64,000 bases of DNA. Source: Zygnema cylindricum (Eukaryota > Streptophyta > Zygnematophyceae > Zygnematales > Zygnemataceae). Below the pieces are notes generated by a model. It was given only the letters and a program-made list of their open reading frames with translations. It searched no databases and was not told the origin of the DNA. The DNA is taken from assembly GCA_037447655.1 (NCBI GenBank), contig JBBHKE010002640.1:175467-239466 (forward strand). Reading direction: 5' to 3'. Position numbers and translations under genes: made by a program. Shown piece by piece: positions 9,388-22,567 of this stretch (within the stretch, counting starts at the first letter, position 1; every line of letters starts with the position of its first letter).

Positions 9388-12300
9388 ATGGCTGCAACGT
9401 GGAGCAGCCAAAATACTTATCGTGATGATGATTGTCTGAAAGCTGTGTCAAACTTGCCAGAATGTTTTCAAGGTGTATTTGACTTCAGGTAATAGGTTTT
9501 GTTCCTGAAGAAAAATGTTCTAAGATGTCAAAGAGCACTCATTTCCTGACATACATGCATATCACACGAGCTGTCCTTTCTTTTGCTTCTGGTTTTCAAT
9601 GTGCATGTAACAAGGTTCTTTTATCAGTTGTGTTAATTTTTAACCGAGAGAGTTTTCCAAAGGAAATGGTTTACAGCCACAAATAACAACAAAAAATAAA
9701 TAAAATGAAAACGAACATTGCTATGTTTCAACAAATTTATCAGTAGCCGTTAAGAGCCAAAATCGAATTATTATCACAGAAGCAGTCGTAGTAAGAAATA
9801 ATCTATGGCTAATTTTTGGAACCGCAGAAAATAGTCTCTTGATTATGACTCCCTGAAAGATGTATCCACTTGCATGAACGATGTCAAGGTGTATTTTATC
9901 TTCAAATCATTTTTCCTAAGTACTTTTTGCTGCCAAATGTACATTGACATTAAAAATAAAAATATAAGCTGGTTATCAAGAGTACAGAATTCCATTCATT
10001 AATAGTTATGAATAACTTAAAACCGGCAGAACTTCTGAAGGAAAGAATTTGTAATCCTGAAAGCGTGTCCGACTTGTGAGAAAGGTTTCCTGGTTTATTT
10101 GACGTTGGGAAAAAAAAATGTTTGAGAAAAAAATGCTCAGGAACTTTCATTGGTTCAGACATGCATACCAGGGACGGTTGACATTATGCAACCTTATGAA
10201 ACCTAAATTAGGAACTAGGGTTCATTTGACTCTACACGATATTTTGATGTGTATTTCCCTTGGGTGCTAGTCACAATGTTGTATTATTTGCCACAAGACA
10301 AAACACTGTATCATAGTGGCACTTTTTCCGCTCAATTTGTTTTGTTTGCAGGTACTTCAATGCAGTGCAAAGTGAGACGTTTAATGAGGTGTTCCTATCG
10401 GATAGAAACCTCATAGTGTCAGCACCTACTGGTGTGTTCATCTATTCACATCCCTGTAATTTTGTGAAGTTTTCTTTTACCCCTCTTTTTGTAATGAGAG
10501 TGTTTTGGCTTGTTTGTCTGCAACAGGAAGTGGAAAAACTGTTCTCTTTGAGTTGGCTATTCTTCGTCTTCTAAGCAAAGCAATAACAGCGACCGGAGAA
10601 TTTGTTCATGTACCAGGACGCCTGAAAGTTGTAAGTCTTTAATAAGACAAAATTTGGGCACAAAAATACATACACAAAAATCGGCCATTCAGAGGATTGC
10701 TTCAATCATTAGCATCCATAGAGGAGTTAATGTGTTGCTGATAAGTAGCTTGGTTTGTTTGTTTTTTGCAGGTGTATGTTGCACCAATGAAGGTTGGAAA
10801 ACCTTTTCACAATGCAACAGTTTGTCAGTCTTCCTTTGCTCGGTGCAAGGATGGCAAAGAACTGAACAATAAATAGTTCAATAAGTAGTCGACATCTTCC
10901 TTTGTAATCGTGACTGTTCTGTTATACGAAGGCTTCTTTCGAGTCATTAACAACTCTTTGGAGAGGATGCAGGCTTTGGTTCAAGAGAAGCACAGAGATT
11001 GGCAGGACAGATTTGGCAAACGACTGAAGCTCAATTGTCGGGAGCTAACAGGAGATTCAGGTCTTGAATTCTTATTCATTCGACTCTGTAGCTTTCTTCT
11101 ACATCTGCATGTTCTATGCTCGTTCTCACACATTCTCCGTGTTAAGCCACACAATTGTTGCGAATTGCACTAGGATGACATATATCTGGCTAACCTAGAA
11201 AAGATGTCATAAAGTGGTATCATGTTGGTTAACTTTTGTAAAATTTTGTTCTACTCAGAGGATAGCAAGATGTCTATTGTCTTCTTCAGTATTCCTCGAG
11301 ACGACATGCGCAGTGACTTTCCTCGTTTTGACTGTCAACATGTCATAAAGTTGACGGAATTTTTATGGTAACATTTCAAAAATCTATAAATTTAGATTGA
11401 ATTTGGAAGTCTGGGGGAAAATCAATGTTGGTACGACTTTTTATTCCATTTCTTCTCATTCCTTGCTTGTACAGAGTTTTCAAGCACAAAGGATATGCTG
11501 GAAGTGGACATCATTCTTACGACTCCTGAGGTTTGTGACATTGACGGCTCTGGACTGGACACATACCAAAATTCCCCTTTTTCATGAAGGTTAATCTACT
11601 GCAGTTCGTTGCAGATTATGGTGCCAATTTGAAGAAACAATGTGGTACATAACGCAGATTCTACATGAGTGTTTTACAGTGAAAGACCTTACCATTTTAT
11701 GCTTTTCTTGCGTAAAGCACAATCAACTATCACAAGGCTTGCAACAAAACAACTGTTGTGTGAAAGGTTATTGTGAAATTCTGGCATTTAACTCATTTAC
11801 GACTATACTGAATAGTGCCTATGCTTGTGTATATCAGAAATTTGACTCACTGAGCCGAAAGCGAAGAGAATTCAGTGGGGTTAACTTTTTCAGCGACATA
11901 GCTCTTCTACTGATTGATGAGGTTCATCTATTAGGCGATTCTCGTGGAGCTGCCTTGGAGGCCATCGTGAGCCGCATGAAGATGCTCTCACGATATCCTG
12001 AAATGAGAAATTGCCCTATTGCCGCTATTCGGTTTGTTGCAGTTTCTGCAACAATTCCCAATATTGAAGATGTTGGTAAGATGCTTCCCTTTGCAGGAAA
12101 GAATTGGTTTGTCGAGGGTTTTTTTTTTTTTTGATACAGAGTGGGTCATATCGCAGACATTTTAGCACCTTGCAAATTGTTTTTTTGTACTTTCTTTGTC
12201 TTGAACAGTCCCTAATTTGACTTTTTTCTTTCATAAATCGTATGCAGCGGAGTGGCTAAATTCTTCTGGTACAGGCATTAAGAGGTAACGTGCAGAAAAA

Positions 12301-15300
12301 CTGCAACACACGTGCATTCTTGTTGGGGTTAAAAAAATATTCCTCTGTGAAGTATTATGTATCGAGTCAACAACCTTATGTTGCGTTAGTGTTGCAGATT
12401 TGGCGAGGAGATGCGCCCAGTGAAGCTTACAACTGAGGTCATTGGTGAGGTTTCTCTAGTTATGCACTGTATATTTTTTTTCTTCCTGCTTTCGAATGGC
12501 TAGTAATACTCAAAAATATGGACATGAAAGCTGGGATTGTTATCATGTTGTTGCATCTGTTACATTTTATATTGAATATGACTCGACCATTACTCATCAA
12601 TATGGTCTAGTTGAGGGATAGCCTGTGGAATTATATGGTTTCTTTCGATTTTGACATTTTTGTGCATAAACAGGTTATACACGGGCAAAAAATGACTTCT
12701 TGTTTGAAAAGGTAAGCTCTCAGATTTTAGTTATTGTGCTCATTTAGCAATTACGTTTTTTAATTTTTGACTATTTCATGACTAACAGAAAATTACTGCT
12801 GCAATGATCTTGAGACAAAACAATTTAACATGGGAGGTTGAATGGTTGTTTTTCTGGCAGCGATTGCAAAACTTTCTCCTTGGTGAGTGCATATGCTTTT
12901 GAGCACCCTTTCATGCTATATCTTCATTGCATCATGTTCAGTAGTGTTTGACGTGCTTTCTTCTTTCTTTATCAATGCAAAGAAAATCACGAAATTTTAC
13001 GAACCGTACTTTTTTGGAGATGTTATGAAGGTTGCAATTCAATCATTGTTCTTTTTTATGGATGAAGATGTTACGAAACATGGTTTTGATGACCATTTTC
13101 AAGGACCAACATGCAGACATCGTTACACGATACAGTTCTGGAAAACCTTCACTAATTTTTTGTCCTACAAGAAAAGGCGCTCAAGATGCTGCTCTCCATT
13201 TAGCCCAGCAGGTTGGAAAAAGAACATGCCTTTTACGACCATTGCACCTTCATTTCTGGATTCTTGTCTACTGGTAGCTATGTGACAATGATTTTCCAGT
13301 TATTTAATATTGCTTTGCAAAGCATTTTGCAGCAGTCAGATGTTAAAATTCAGAGGCTAAATTTTACCCCATTCAGGATAATCTCACTTCTCAATTGTCA
13401 GGCCAGCTTTGCAGATCTGGTTGTTTCAATGCAAATTATGCCTGTGTATCCTGGATTTGAATATATCCAGGTGAGGGCGACCATCTTGTATGATAAACAA
13501 CAATTGTTGGGATTGTTTTGGCAGGTTGTTGGCTTACAATCAAGGCACCCATTTATGAAGAATAAGCAACAACACGATCGTCTCCATGCTGCCGCTCTCA
13601 CTACCAAGGATAAACACATGCAAACATGTATTCAGCAAGCAGGTATGTGAATGACTCAGCAGGTAAACAAATGTCCAGGACCGCCCTTTTTTTATCGCTG
13701 GCCCGATCCATGGAAGCTTTGCCAACATTAAGTGCCATGGAGGTTTGCCAATTTTGACTCAGAACGTAGTACAACATTTCAATCAGTGTGCTTTCGTAGG
13801 GTTGATTTGGTACACATGTAACCATCTGTTGGCTGGCTCTATAATCCGGTAGCTCTGAAGGCAAAAGAAAGTGAAGCGTCATGTGTAAGCTCTTAGTTAA
13901 ATTTGCGGAGTCTTTGATTGAACCTTATCTTGTACCCCATGTTTTTCATTTTTATTTTTATTTTTGGGGCATCTGTCCAGTGGCATATCATAATGGAGGC
14001 CTTGATTTTAGCGATCGGGCCTTGGTGGAAGCCCTCTTTCTTAAATCAGACTTACAAGTTATTTGCACTACAAATACTTTGGCCCATGGTGTCAACCTGC
14101 CAGCTCACTTGGTCGTCATTAAGTCGACTCAATACTAGTAAGTGGCACAGTGAATTCTCTTTGGGAGAAAATTTGGTAATAAGCTACCAGGAAGAAGTCA
14201 TGCGCAAGTGGTTTGGCAAAAGTACATCAAGATTGTCATTGGTCCACTTGAAATGCATGAGATTTTGATTTTTTTATTTAAATTTGAAATTGTTATTGCA
14301 GCAATAAAGAAAAAGGCGGCTATGTTGAGTATGAGAGGTCGATGTTGTTACAGGTAAGGCATCGCTGGCACACTCAACTCCTTCCCTTCCTGCAAATTTT
14401 TTCTGAGTAAGCAGTCTAAGGATGTCTTCGATCCTGACATCTCGCCTTCAGCTTTTTATTTAGTTATGTTTATGTCTCATTTTGTTTGGTGGGTAAGCAG
14501 ATGGCAGGTCGTGCTGGACGTCCACAGTTTGACGATTCTGGAACAGTCGTGATTATGACCAGGAAGGAAACTGTATGTAAAAGACTAAACACATTCATTT
14601 GAGCGGTGTAGGACAACTCTCGATATGTGCAGGCATATGATAAGTACGACTGAACAGAAAATCAATATCAACCTTCACACGAGGTTCCTGATTGTACTTA
14701 AGTCCCGAACTTTTGACAATGCAAAGTCCAGTTAAACTAGTGTGTCAAGTGATCCTTTATGTCAGTTTGTTGTGCGCTTGCTCTAACCGAATATGTCAAC
14801 AATCGTATGTCGCCATTCTAAATAAAGAAACCCAGAATTCACTGACCTGTAAACAATATGGAGAAGATTTTAAATCGTTGAATGGATTGTCACGAGGCTT
14901 TGATTTTGCAGGTTCACCTTTATCGTAATCTTCTTTCTGGTTCAGAAGCTGTGGAATCAGAGTAAGCGTTCCAACAATTTTTATCAGTGGAAACCAATTT
15001 CTACTACCCATCAGAGTTGTTAATATCAATCTTTGGAAATTCCTCATGAGATGATTACATTCAAGAGAAAAGAGTGGGGTGTTAAGTGGAGTGGAGTGGA
15101 GTGTTTGTGGTGTTGTGTGGAAAAGAGTGGTGTGTTATGTTGCCAAATATAATGTGGTCGAATTTGCATTTATGTGATCTTCAACTCTGGGATTTTGTGG
15201 TACCATTATGCAGACTTCTTGATACAATAACCGAGCATCTGAATGCGGAGATAACCTTGTTAACTGTGTCCGATACAAGCTTGGCAATCGACTGGTAAGG

Positions 15301-18300
15301 CATGAATCTTTGAAAGTGGAAGACTGAGCATTGCAACTGAATGCCTTCTAAACCCTTCATTCTGGTCCTTGAAATGAGTTTGCAAAGGTATGGCATGGAA
15401 AATGTCCCCTGTAATACGACTCATGTGATGAAAGACATAGTATGTTGTTTGCCTTGATGGTGAAAAGCCGCCTCTGCGGCATACTCAGCATCTGAATAGG
15501 CATTTTCATTTTTATGGCTTGTCATTTTGATGTGCAGGCTGAAAAATTCCTTCTTATATGTGCGTTTGAAGAGGGTAAGCTGGACGGTTCCAAACTTCAA
15601 TAAGTGCAGGCATTTGAAGCAGTCAGTTTCTATACAGTTGTGGGTAAGCAATCACTTGCCGTCTTCAACCTTTTGCAGAACCCCCAGCATTACCGCATCC
15701 AAAAGAACCGCAGTGAAGAACAGCTGGAGAACAACCTCAAAGGTAAGCATAGCGTCCGTCTTCACCCCCGAAAGGTGTCCTTGCATGCGTTTGTTTGCAC
15801 ATAACAAACACGGGAGGAAAAGCCCCATAATTAAGAAGTGCCTTTTATTTCTTGTTTGAGTCGTGAATTACTGATGGTTTTCCCACGTGGTTAAAACAGA
15901 TATTTGCTTGAGGAGTGTCAACGAGCTTATCAAGTATGGGATGGTTGAAGCAGACGAGTATGGTTTTATTCTTCGACCACTTGGTCAGTAATTTTTTATG
16001 CGCAGAAGAATGGCTTTGTTTCTTAGTAATCGCTAAATCTATTATATTTTTTTATTCTTGAATTTGCTTTATAATGCCGTCAATAAGTATGCATCAAAGT
16101 TAACAGCACTCTTAACTTTTTGGGCGACAACTGTTGATTGACGTGCTTTTGTGTGTTGCCCTTTCTCTATTTGTTACTCACCGAGAAAATTGCATTGTCA
16201 TTTTCAATGCTAGCTTGTTGATTTCACTTTTTACAGGTACTTACAGGTCAATTTGTCACAACCATAAAACGTATTGAATTAAACCTTGAATTAGCCGTTG
16301 GCTGCATCAGTATAGTTTGCCTATATCGATAAATATAGATATCTAATATAGTTACATACTGGCTCGACTTGAAATCCTCAGTATGCTTCGCCATTTTGGC
16401 AAATGCAATTTTGTTTTGAACCATTTTGTGAAATCCACCAAATGGATTTACACAATGGATGTTGTTGTAATCGTCCACTTTATTTTGTGTATGCAGAACC
16501 TGGAAGATTAATGGCTCAATTTTATTTAAGTTTCAAGACAATGCAATTGATGACGGAAGTGCCACGTGGCAGCAACATAGAAGCCCTTCTTTGGGTTGTG
16601 AGCAAAGCACAGGAGTTATCTTGTGCGTTGCTACCTTGACTGCACTTTCTGTTCTTCAAAAGCTCAGATTCGCGCACTAATAGGTTTTTGGAAGGTATGA
16701 TGGTCTTGCTTAATAGTTTCTAATTCTTTTTGGTTAGAACGATGGTTTTCATTTCAGGGATAAAATTGAGGCGACATGAGAAAAAGGTTCTCAATGACAT
16801 CAACAATGACCCCACAGGAAAACTTAAGTACCACTTGTTTGGACCAAATAACAAATCTAAGAGACGGGTGCAAGAAGATGCAGAGAAGGTTTTTCTGCTG
16901 ATAAATGATTGTCTCTCTGGGGATCCTTCAAATCTTGATTTCACTATGTCGCAGGTAGGGTTCCTGTTTATCCAGTACTGGACACGATTTCCTGTCCTTC
17001 AAAGGACCTTGTGCGAAATGCTTACTCCACCTTTGTGTCATCTTTTCAATGAGTTTTTCCAGGATAGGCATAACAGTTTTACATTTTGCAGGACGTCAAC
17101 GGCATTTGTTTACATGGCGCTAGAATTGCAAAGTGCATGGCGTACTTCTTCTTGTATTTAAGGAGATTTGAGGAGTCGATTGGGGCACTAAAGCTGTGCA
17201 CTTGCCTGAGACAGAGGCTCTGGGATGATAGTCCGTTCCAATTGAAGCAACTTACAGGTGTTGGAATGATCACCGCTAAGGTGTGTGAGAAGAACAAAAC
17301 ATGAACTATTGTTTTCTATCAGAATAATTATGTATGTAGTTCACTTGGATTAACATCTTACATATGACATAGCCTCAAAATGTCTGTATTCCTCTGCTGC
17401 TATGCAGGCATTGTTGAATGCAGGTATAGCTACTTTTGGGAGTTTAGCAAACTTTGATCCACGCCGACTGGAATCCATTACCGGCCGGAAATATCCTTTT
17501 GGGAATCAAATTAAGGACAGTCTTGAGGCTCTACCACCAAAGGTTGACGTGAAATTGGCAGCGGTAGATCAGCAAGGCACAAGGCTTGCATTTTCTGTCA
17601 CTTTAACTCGAACGACTACCTCACGACAGACCGAAAAGTTACAGACAGGCTACTTGGTTAGTATCATACTCCTGTACCTGCTTGCTTCATGACATGTACT
17701 GGATATCAAATTAAGAAATGGCAATAAGATCTCACCAACATGCCTTTTGTTGTGTAAACAATTAGGTTGCCGTCAGTAAATTATGGGATGCAAGGTTATG
17801 CACTGAACTGTTTCAGTGTCTTGCACGCAAAGAAGATGTAGAGATGCTGTTTTATAGTGGCCTAGAGCAGTTATGCACACTTGTGCGTATTCAATCAGGA
17901 CAGGTCAATACTGACAAGAATTGCCCCGCACCTTAAACAGGTTGTCGGCAATGAGCAAGAAAACCAAGTACTCTACAGTGAGCGTATCAGGTAAAGTAAC
18001 CATCAGGCTTTTATTGCAGTTTTCTTTTATGTGACTATATTCTGCATTTAAGTAAACATTATTGATATATGTTCTGGGTTATCGAATCGTTGGCTTGCAG
18101 GTTGGATCAATTCTTGAGGTATGCATCCAATGACGAAACTTTGTTTCAGTTGACTATTTTTTTATTTTCTCTAAAAGTGGCACCATTTTTAGGTTGGCTA
18201 ATGGAAAGAGCGTATGGTCCTATATGAAAATACATTTGAATGTGAAAGTCTGATGTGTGTTTCACGTTTTGGTGCCCATTGGATTTAATGCGGACAAACT

Positions 18301-21300
18301 TGTAGGATATACCGCAACTGCATTAAATCTCTCGCTGTTGAGCTATCCATACAATAGATCAATGCGAAGCAATGTCTAAAACTCACTGCTCTAATGTAAT
18401 ATGATAGAACTGGATATCACTTTGGCAAATTGAAGCCTGCTAAACTTTCAAGCCATTGCATGCAATGTTGTGTGTTTGATGTATTCACCATGTTCCTAAG
18501 CGTTTGGCAGCCCATACACAGCTTCGTTTACTATGGCACCGCCGCCACCAGGAAAACAACCAGAGATTGTCGCATGCATCGTCTCTGAAGATTGGGGTAT
18601 GTAGAGAAACTAATTCTGTCTTCAATATGGCATCAAAGCAACATCTACACCCTCTGTAGTCCATCCGAGTCAAAACTTTATTGCTACTGTTGTCAAGGAT
18701 CTAAATAGCTTTGGGCCTAACATGAGGATTCCTTCGTATGTCAGTTGGGATTGACTGCAGAGATAGACTTTTGTGTACTCAGTCTATTAGCCGACCCCAG
18801 TTTGATACAGGGGTCAGGATACATCAAGGGCAGCAACTTCCCCTTTCACTTGACCAACGGTCTTTACTTGGTATGGCTGAGGAAATGGCATCCTCCACAT
18901 ACTCAAACTCAGGAAATGACGATACAAACCAAAGTGACGACGGATCTTTGGATGCTATGTAAGGGTCACATAGATGCTCGCAGCAGAATTTTGGACTCTA
19001 GCCGGGCTGCTGTCATTTTCTCATCCTCTCCGTTAACGAGTCAATTCAAAGCTACACAATTTTCTAAAGAGTGACTGTGGCTCAATAACTACTTTCTTTG
19101 TCAAACATGCTGGCTGATGTTTGCTTTCAGGCCAAGTTTCAAGCTCTTACAGGACAACACAAATGATGGCAAAAACAACCAGCAAAGTGAGCTTTCTTAC
19201 CTCGTCTTCTCATGGTGATAACAGCCAGGTCATTTACGTTGTTGGAGTCTATTTGGGTGTCTGGTTTAGAGTCATTCCTGTTCAGGCATGCATTGATCGC
19301 TTTTGTGAGTAATGTGAAGGTCAGTACTGCTTCCACTCGATAACATTCCCCATTAACTTTTTCATATTCTGGACAAGAACTTTGATAGGTGGGTCCTCAG
19401 GCGTGACATCTGGAGAAACTCAAAGTCTTGGTGGATGCAGGTGTCGTTGCAAAGGTGAGTCGATTGGCTACACATCATTCTCCATGCACTCACTCTTCTC
19501 AACTTGCTACGTTCACCAATTTTTTTCTTGATTCGCTTTATTGTTTCTGAAAAACATTCAGCAATTCCTATCTCTTCTTACATTCACCAAAATTCTTCTC
19601 GATTCGCATCATTGTTTCTAAAAATTATTCACCAATCCATATCTCTCCTTCCGCTAATCAAAATTCTTCTCAATTCACTTCTTTGTTTCCAAAGATCATT
19701 CGGAAATTCCTATCTCTCCTTACGTTCACCATTTTTTTTCTCTTTTCACTTCCTTGTTTCCAAACACTGTTCATCAATTCCTCTCTCTCCTAATGTTCAC
19801 CAAAAGTCTTCTCGATTTGCTTCTTTCTTTCCATAACCATTCAGGAATTCATGGTCACTAAAATTCGTCTTGAATTGCTCTAACGTTTCCAAACAACATT
19901 CAGCATTTCTATCTCTCCTTATGTTCACCAAAGTTCTTTTTAATTCGCTTTTTTGTTTCCAAGAACCATTCAGCAATCCCTACATCAAATTTCTTTTCGA
20001 TTCAATTCATTGTTTCCGAAAACCATTCAGCTTCCACTCCATATGTTCACCGTAGTTCTCCTTGATTCGCCTTTATTTCCAAAAATCATTCAGCAATTCC
20101 TATCTCTCCTTACATTCAGCAAATGTGTCAATTTCTGAAACGACAGTAGATGACACTCCAAACGTATTCGCTTTGTTTGAGCAAATGCAGAAAAAGCCAC
20201 CTGTAAGCATGTTTGCTGCAAGCGACATCTGAACTGGTCTCCTCAAGCCTGGCAAGCGTGGCAACAAGGTAACGTCGTTTTTGCCTTTCGTCAAATCCTT
20301 TTGTTTCATATATAATTCAATTGCCATTTTCTGTTTGAGTTTTTGAAAGCTGATTGAGTCTCTCCCTCTCTCACTTTGTCCTCCTTGCTGGAGTCTGACC
20401 ATGTCATGATCTATCATAAAAATTGTCAATGGCGTACTTGCAAAGTCTAAGGTAAGTGGTAAACATCTGTATGGACCCCAAGTCACATAGAGTCTGTATG
20501 GTCTATAGAAGGACAACCATGCCGCTTGACTAATGATAGGATGTTTGAGTTTTGTCGAATGAAAGAAGTTAACAATAAATACATAAACAGTTCTTTGAAA
20601 ATTGTTTGTCACACGGACGAAAAGTGTTGTACATCATAAAGAAAATTGGTAGTATTTCTTGTTATCCTCTCCCTTGGTTGCCAGCGCACTGGGATCCAAA
20701 TGGACCAAACACTCCTGGTCAGCTTTCTGCCACGGCACAATATTCTAGTGATCGAAGAACACCTCCCGAAGACTCTATTTTCACACATATTCGGAAAAAG
20801 AGCAAGACCCTCCCAACTGTGAACTCGCCATTTAGAACTTCCGCCTGTTCTCCAACAAGTGGATCTGGTGTTACCTCCTTCGGCCTTTCTTCTAAAATAC
20901 CCTCTTTTAAGCAGTGGACCAATTCTGACAACAATGAAATGAATAGACCTAATAACCAAGAGACTCAACCGTATTCTTTTGGCGAAAGTTACTGTACCGT
21001 AAGCGGCGAAATGCAACCTACTTTGAACCAAACCAGCCTCACTTCTCCAAGTTCATATGGAAAATCTTCTAGCAATAGTAGTCAGGTTTCAATTGGTTCA
21101 GCGAGGCAGAAACGACTCTATGACACCTCAGTAAATCCACAACTTGTTTGTAAAAGCTCAGAATATGGAAATTTTCTTTCACATTCTGCCGAAAGTATCA
21201 ATGGTGGTCAGTTTTCCACAGTCCCTACAATAGGAGCTTCTAATAAGCAGTTCTATTCATCAGCCTCTTTGGGGAAACATCTTAATCAGGAGACTGTACA

Positions 21301-22567
21301 AGGGGGACATTCCGAAGGGTTGTCATTACTCTCCCCAGAGAGGAATCATATTCCTTCCCTTCATTTCCCAGGGAGAAGGCTTCCACCCCTACCTGGTAGA
21401 AGAGGAGGAGTCTACTCTTATCAGCAATATGGAAATCCCTCGACAACTAACGTTGAAAAAAGAAAAACCACTTCAGAAAATTTATCAGGACCCATGATCT
21501 CTCAAACCTCAAATTCATCATCTTTGTATCAACGTATGGAGGACTCTTTCCACGGAGAGTCTTTGTACAATCAGGAAGATAATAATATGGATGAATCTTG
21601 TGGAAACCCGAAACAAGTTGAGAAAAATGATGAAACATCCAATACCAGTTGGATGGAGGGAAGCTACATTGACTCTGTATCAAAAAACGATGGAGAGGTC
21701 TCAACTTTTAATGGTTCACTTGAACAGTCATCCCAACACTGGGCCGCTGATTCAGAAGAGGAACCTGTCTGTAGTCTCTTTGATTCCATACTTTATCCGG
21801 AAAATCCAAACCCTAAAGTAGTGACCACCTCAGACTCACGTCCGTGTACCAGAGGAGTTGGAGGAACACTTAAATGCTACACATTACCATTCTTATCTTT
21901 AAAAAAACCGGGAATCGCAAGTGAAGAACGTGGGACATCCTCAAATCTGGGCCCTTCGTTTGGAAAAACCATGCGGTTGAATAACGAAACCACGTCTTCG
22001 ATAGGAAAAAGTCACTATTTGGGCAACAAGTTATTGAGGGACGAAGGAATGACCGTGTTTTCTAATACAAAAAGTGATTATGGAAATGGAATACTGAACG
22101 GAAGTAACGGCCAAGGATCTGCAAGAATATCTTCAGAAATGACAAGCATGCCTGGAGATCACCGGTAAGGAGACCTTTTACCTTCTCTGTTTGCATTGAG
22201 GGTTTTTTAAGGGTTTTTGGGGATGTATTAGGGTTTTTTAGGATTAAGTTTATTGCTTGTGCTTTAAACAAAGTCTTGGATTTGGCGATTGTGATGGACA
22301 CTGCTCAATAGCTCAATACATTTTCTTATTTCATGCCTCCCTGTGCTGATAAACAGTGTGGAAAAAAAGTACGGCAACAACAAGTTTACAAGTACAATGT
22401 TGAACACCACAGTCGACTTAGAAGACGACACAAAAAACAGTGTGGCAAAAAAATGTGACAATGACGAGTTTACGAGTACAACGTTAACCACGACAGTTGA
22501 GACACAAGACGTGATCGATAATCAATCATCAACAGACGACATCGAGAGTATTTTCTCGTTTCTCTGA
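9388..22567 (+). CDS. MER3: MER3/ROCK-N-ROLLERS (HFM1) meiotic DNA helicase, multi-exon
   Basis: Ski2-like superfamily 2 helicase that in plants, fungi and animals promotes interfering meiotic crossovers. Exons read by eye: 9,388-9,488; 10,352-10,431; 10,527-10,630; 10,772-10,792; 10,973-11,060; 11,475-11,530; 11,838-12,075; 12,248-12,284; 12,398-12,444; 12,674-12,711; 12,861-12,882; 13,117-13,211; 13,525-13,642; 13,981-14,137; 14,302-14,353; 14,501-14,572; 14,912-14,961; 15,214-15,294; 15,538-15,574; 15,679-15,742; 15,900-15,983; 16,497-16,622; 16,758-16,954; 17,092-17,280; 17,408-17,656; 17,941-17,990; 18,101-18,118; 18,511-18,596; 18,660-18,735; further exons to 22,567. Phases agree through 18,735. 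Motifs: Walker A APTGSGKT (about residue 58, split by an intron), DEVH (about 177), SATIPN (about 220), CTTNTLAHGVNLPAH (about 377), MAGRAGRPQFDDSG (419), winged-helix and helix-hairpin regions (LTGVGMITAK, then ITGRKYPFG), then a partial Sec63 domain. The Ser/Asn-rich tail contains FTHIRKKSKTLP. Last exons: about 20,120-20,202, about 20,685-22,164 and 22,357-22,567. Likely about 1,500 residues. Confidence 0.93.
9800..10115 (+). repeat. Two decayed copies of MER3 exon 1 inside intron 1
   Basis: Exon 1 (ATGGCT..., CTGAAAGCTGTGTC, TTTCAAGGTGTATTTGACTTC) has look-alikes at about 9,805-9,905 (TCTATGGCTAATTTTTGGA, CCTGAAAGATGTATCCACTT, TCAAGGTGTATTTTATCTTC) and about 10,005-10,112 (AGTTATGAATAAC, CCTGAAAGCGTGTCCGACTT, CTGGTTTATTTGACGTT). 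Neither is open or has an intact splice donor, so they are non-coding. Confidence 0.7.
15068..15140 (+). repeat. GT/GGAGT-rich run in a MER3 intron
   Basis: GGAGT repeated three times followed by GTGG/TGTGG motifs, all on the + strand. The guanine runs are mostly two long, so only a weak G-quadruplex is possible. Confidence 0.6.
19509..20118 (+). repeat. Tandem array with a 72-bp unit in a MER3 intron
   Basis: Eight to nine diverged copies of a unit containing TTCACCAAAATTCTTCTCGA, TTTGTTTCCAAA and CATTCAGCAATTCCTATCTC. Unit starts near 19,511, 19,583, 19,655, 19,725, 19,796, 19,852, 19,924, 19,983 and 20,045; some copies carry short deletions. The last unit ends in TACATTCAG, which serves as the splice acceptor of the exon at 20,120. 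Confidence 0.85.
22354..22521 (+). repeat. 84-nt tandem duplication in the last MER3 exon
   Basis: Two consecutive 84-nt units, each starting CAGTGTGG, encode related 28-residue segments: VEKKYGNNKFTSTMLNTTV and VAKKCDNDEFTSTTLTTTV. In the first unit the CAG is the splice acceptor. In the second the same CAG is coding sequence. Confidence 0.85.

Noticed and set aside
18736-18962. Possible MER3 exon with a Ser/Asn-rich end before GTAAGG at 18,957
   Set aside because: The donor and composition look right, but the nearest in-phase acceptor leaves only a 25-nt intron, and the better-spaced acceptors are not distinctive. Not listed as a defined exon.
19509-20118. Regularly spaced repeats resembling a CRISPR array
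   Set aside because: The whole 72-bp unit is repeated with no unique spacers, and it lies in an intron of a eukaryotic gene.
20100-20612. 170-codon open frame on - opposite the MER3 3' region
   Set aside because: Antisense to MER3 exons and introns, with no recognisable motifs.
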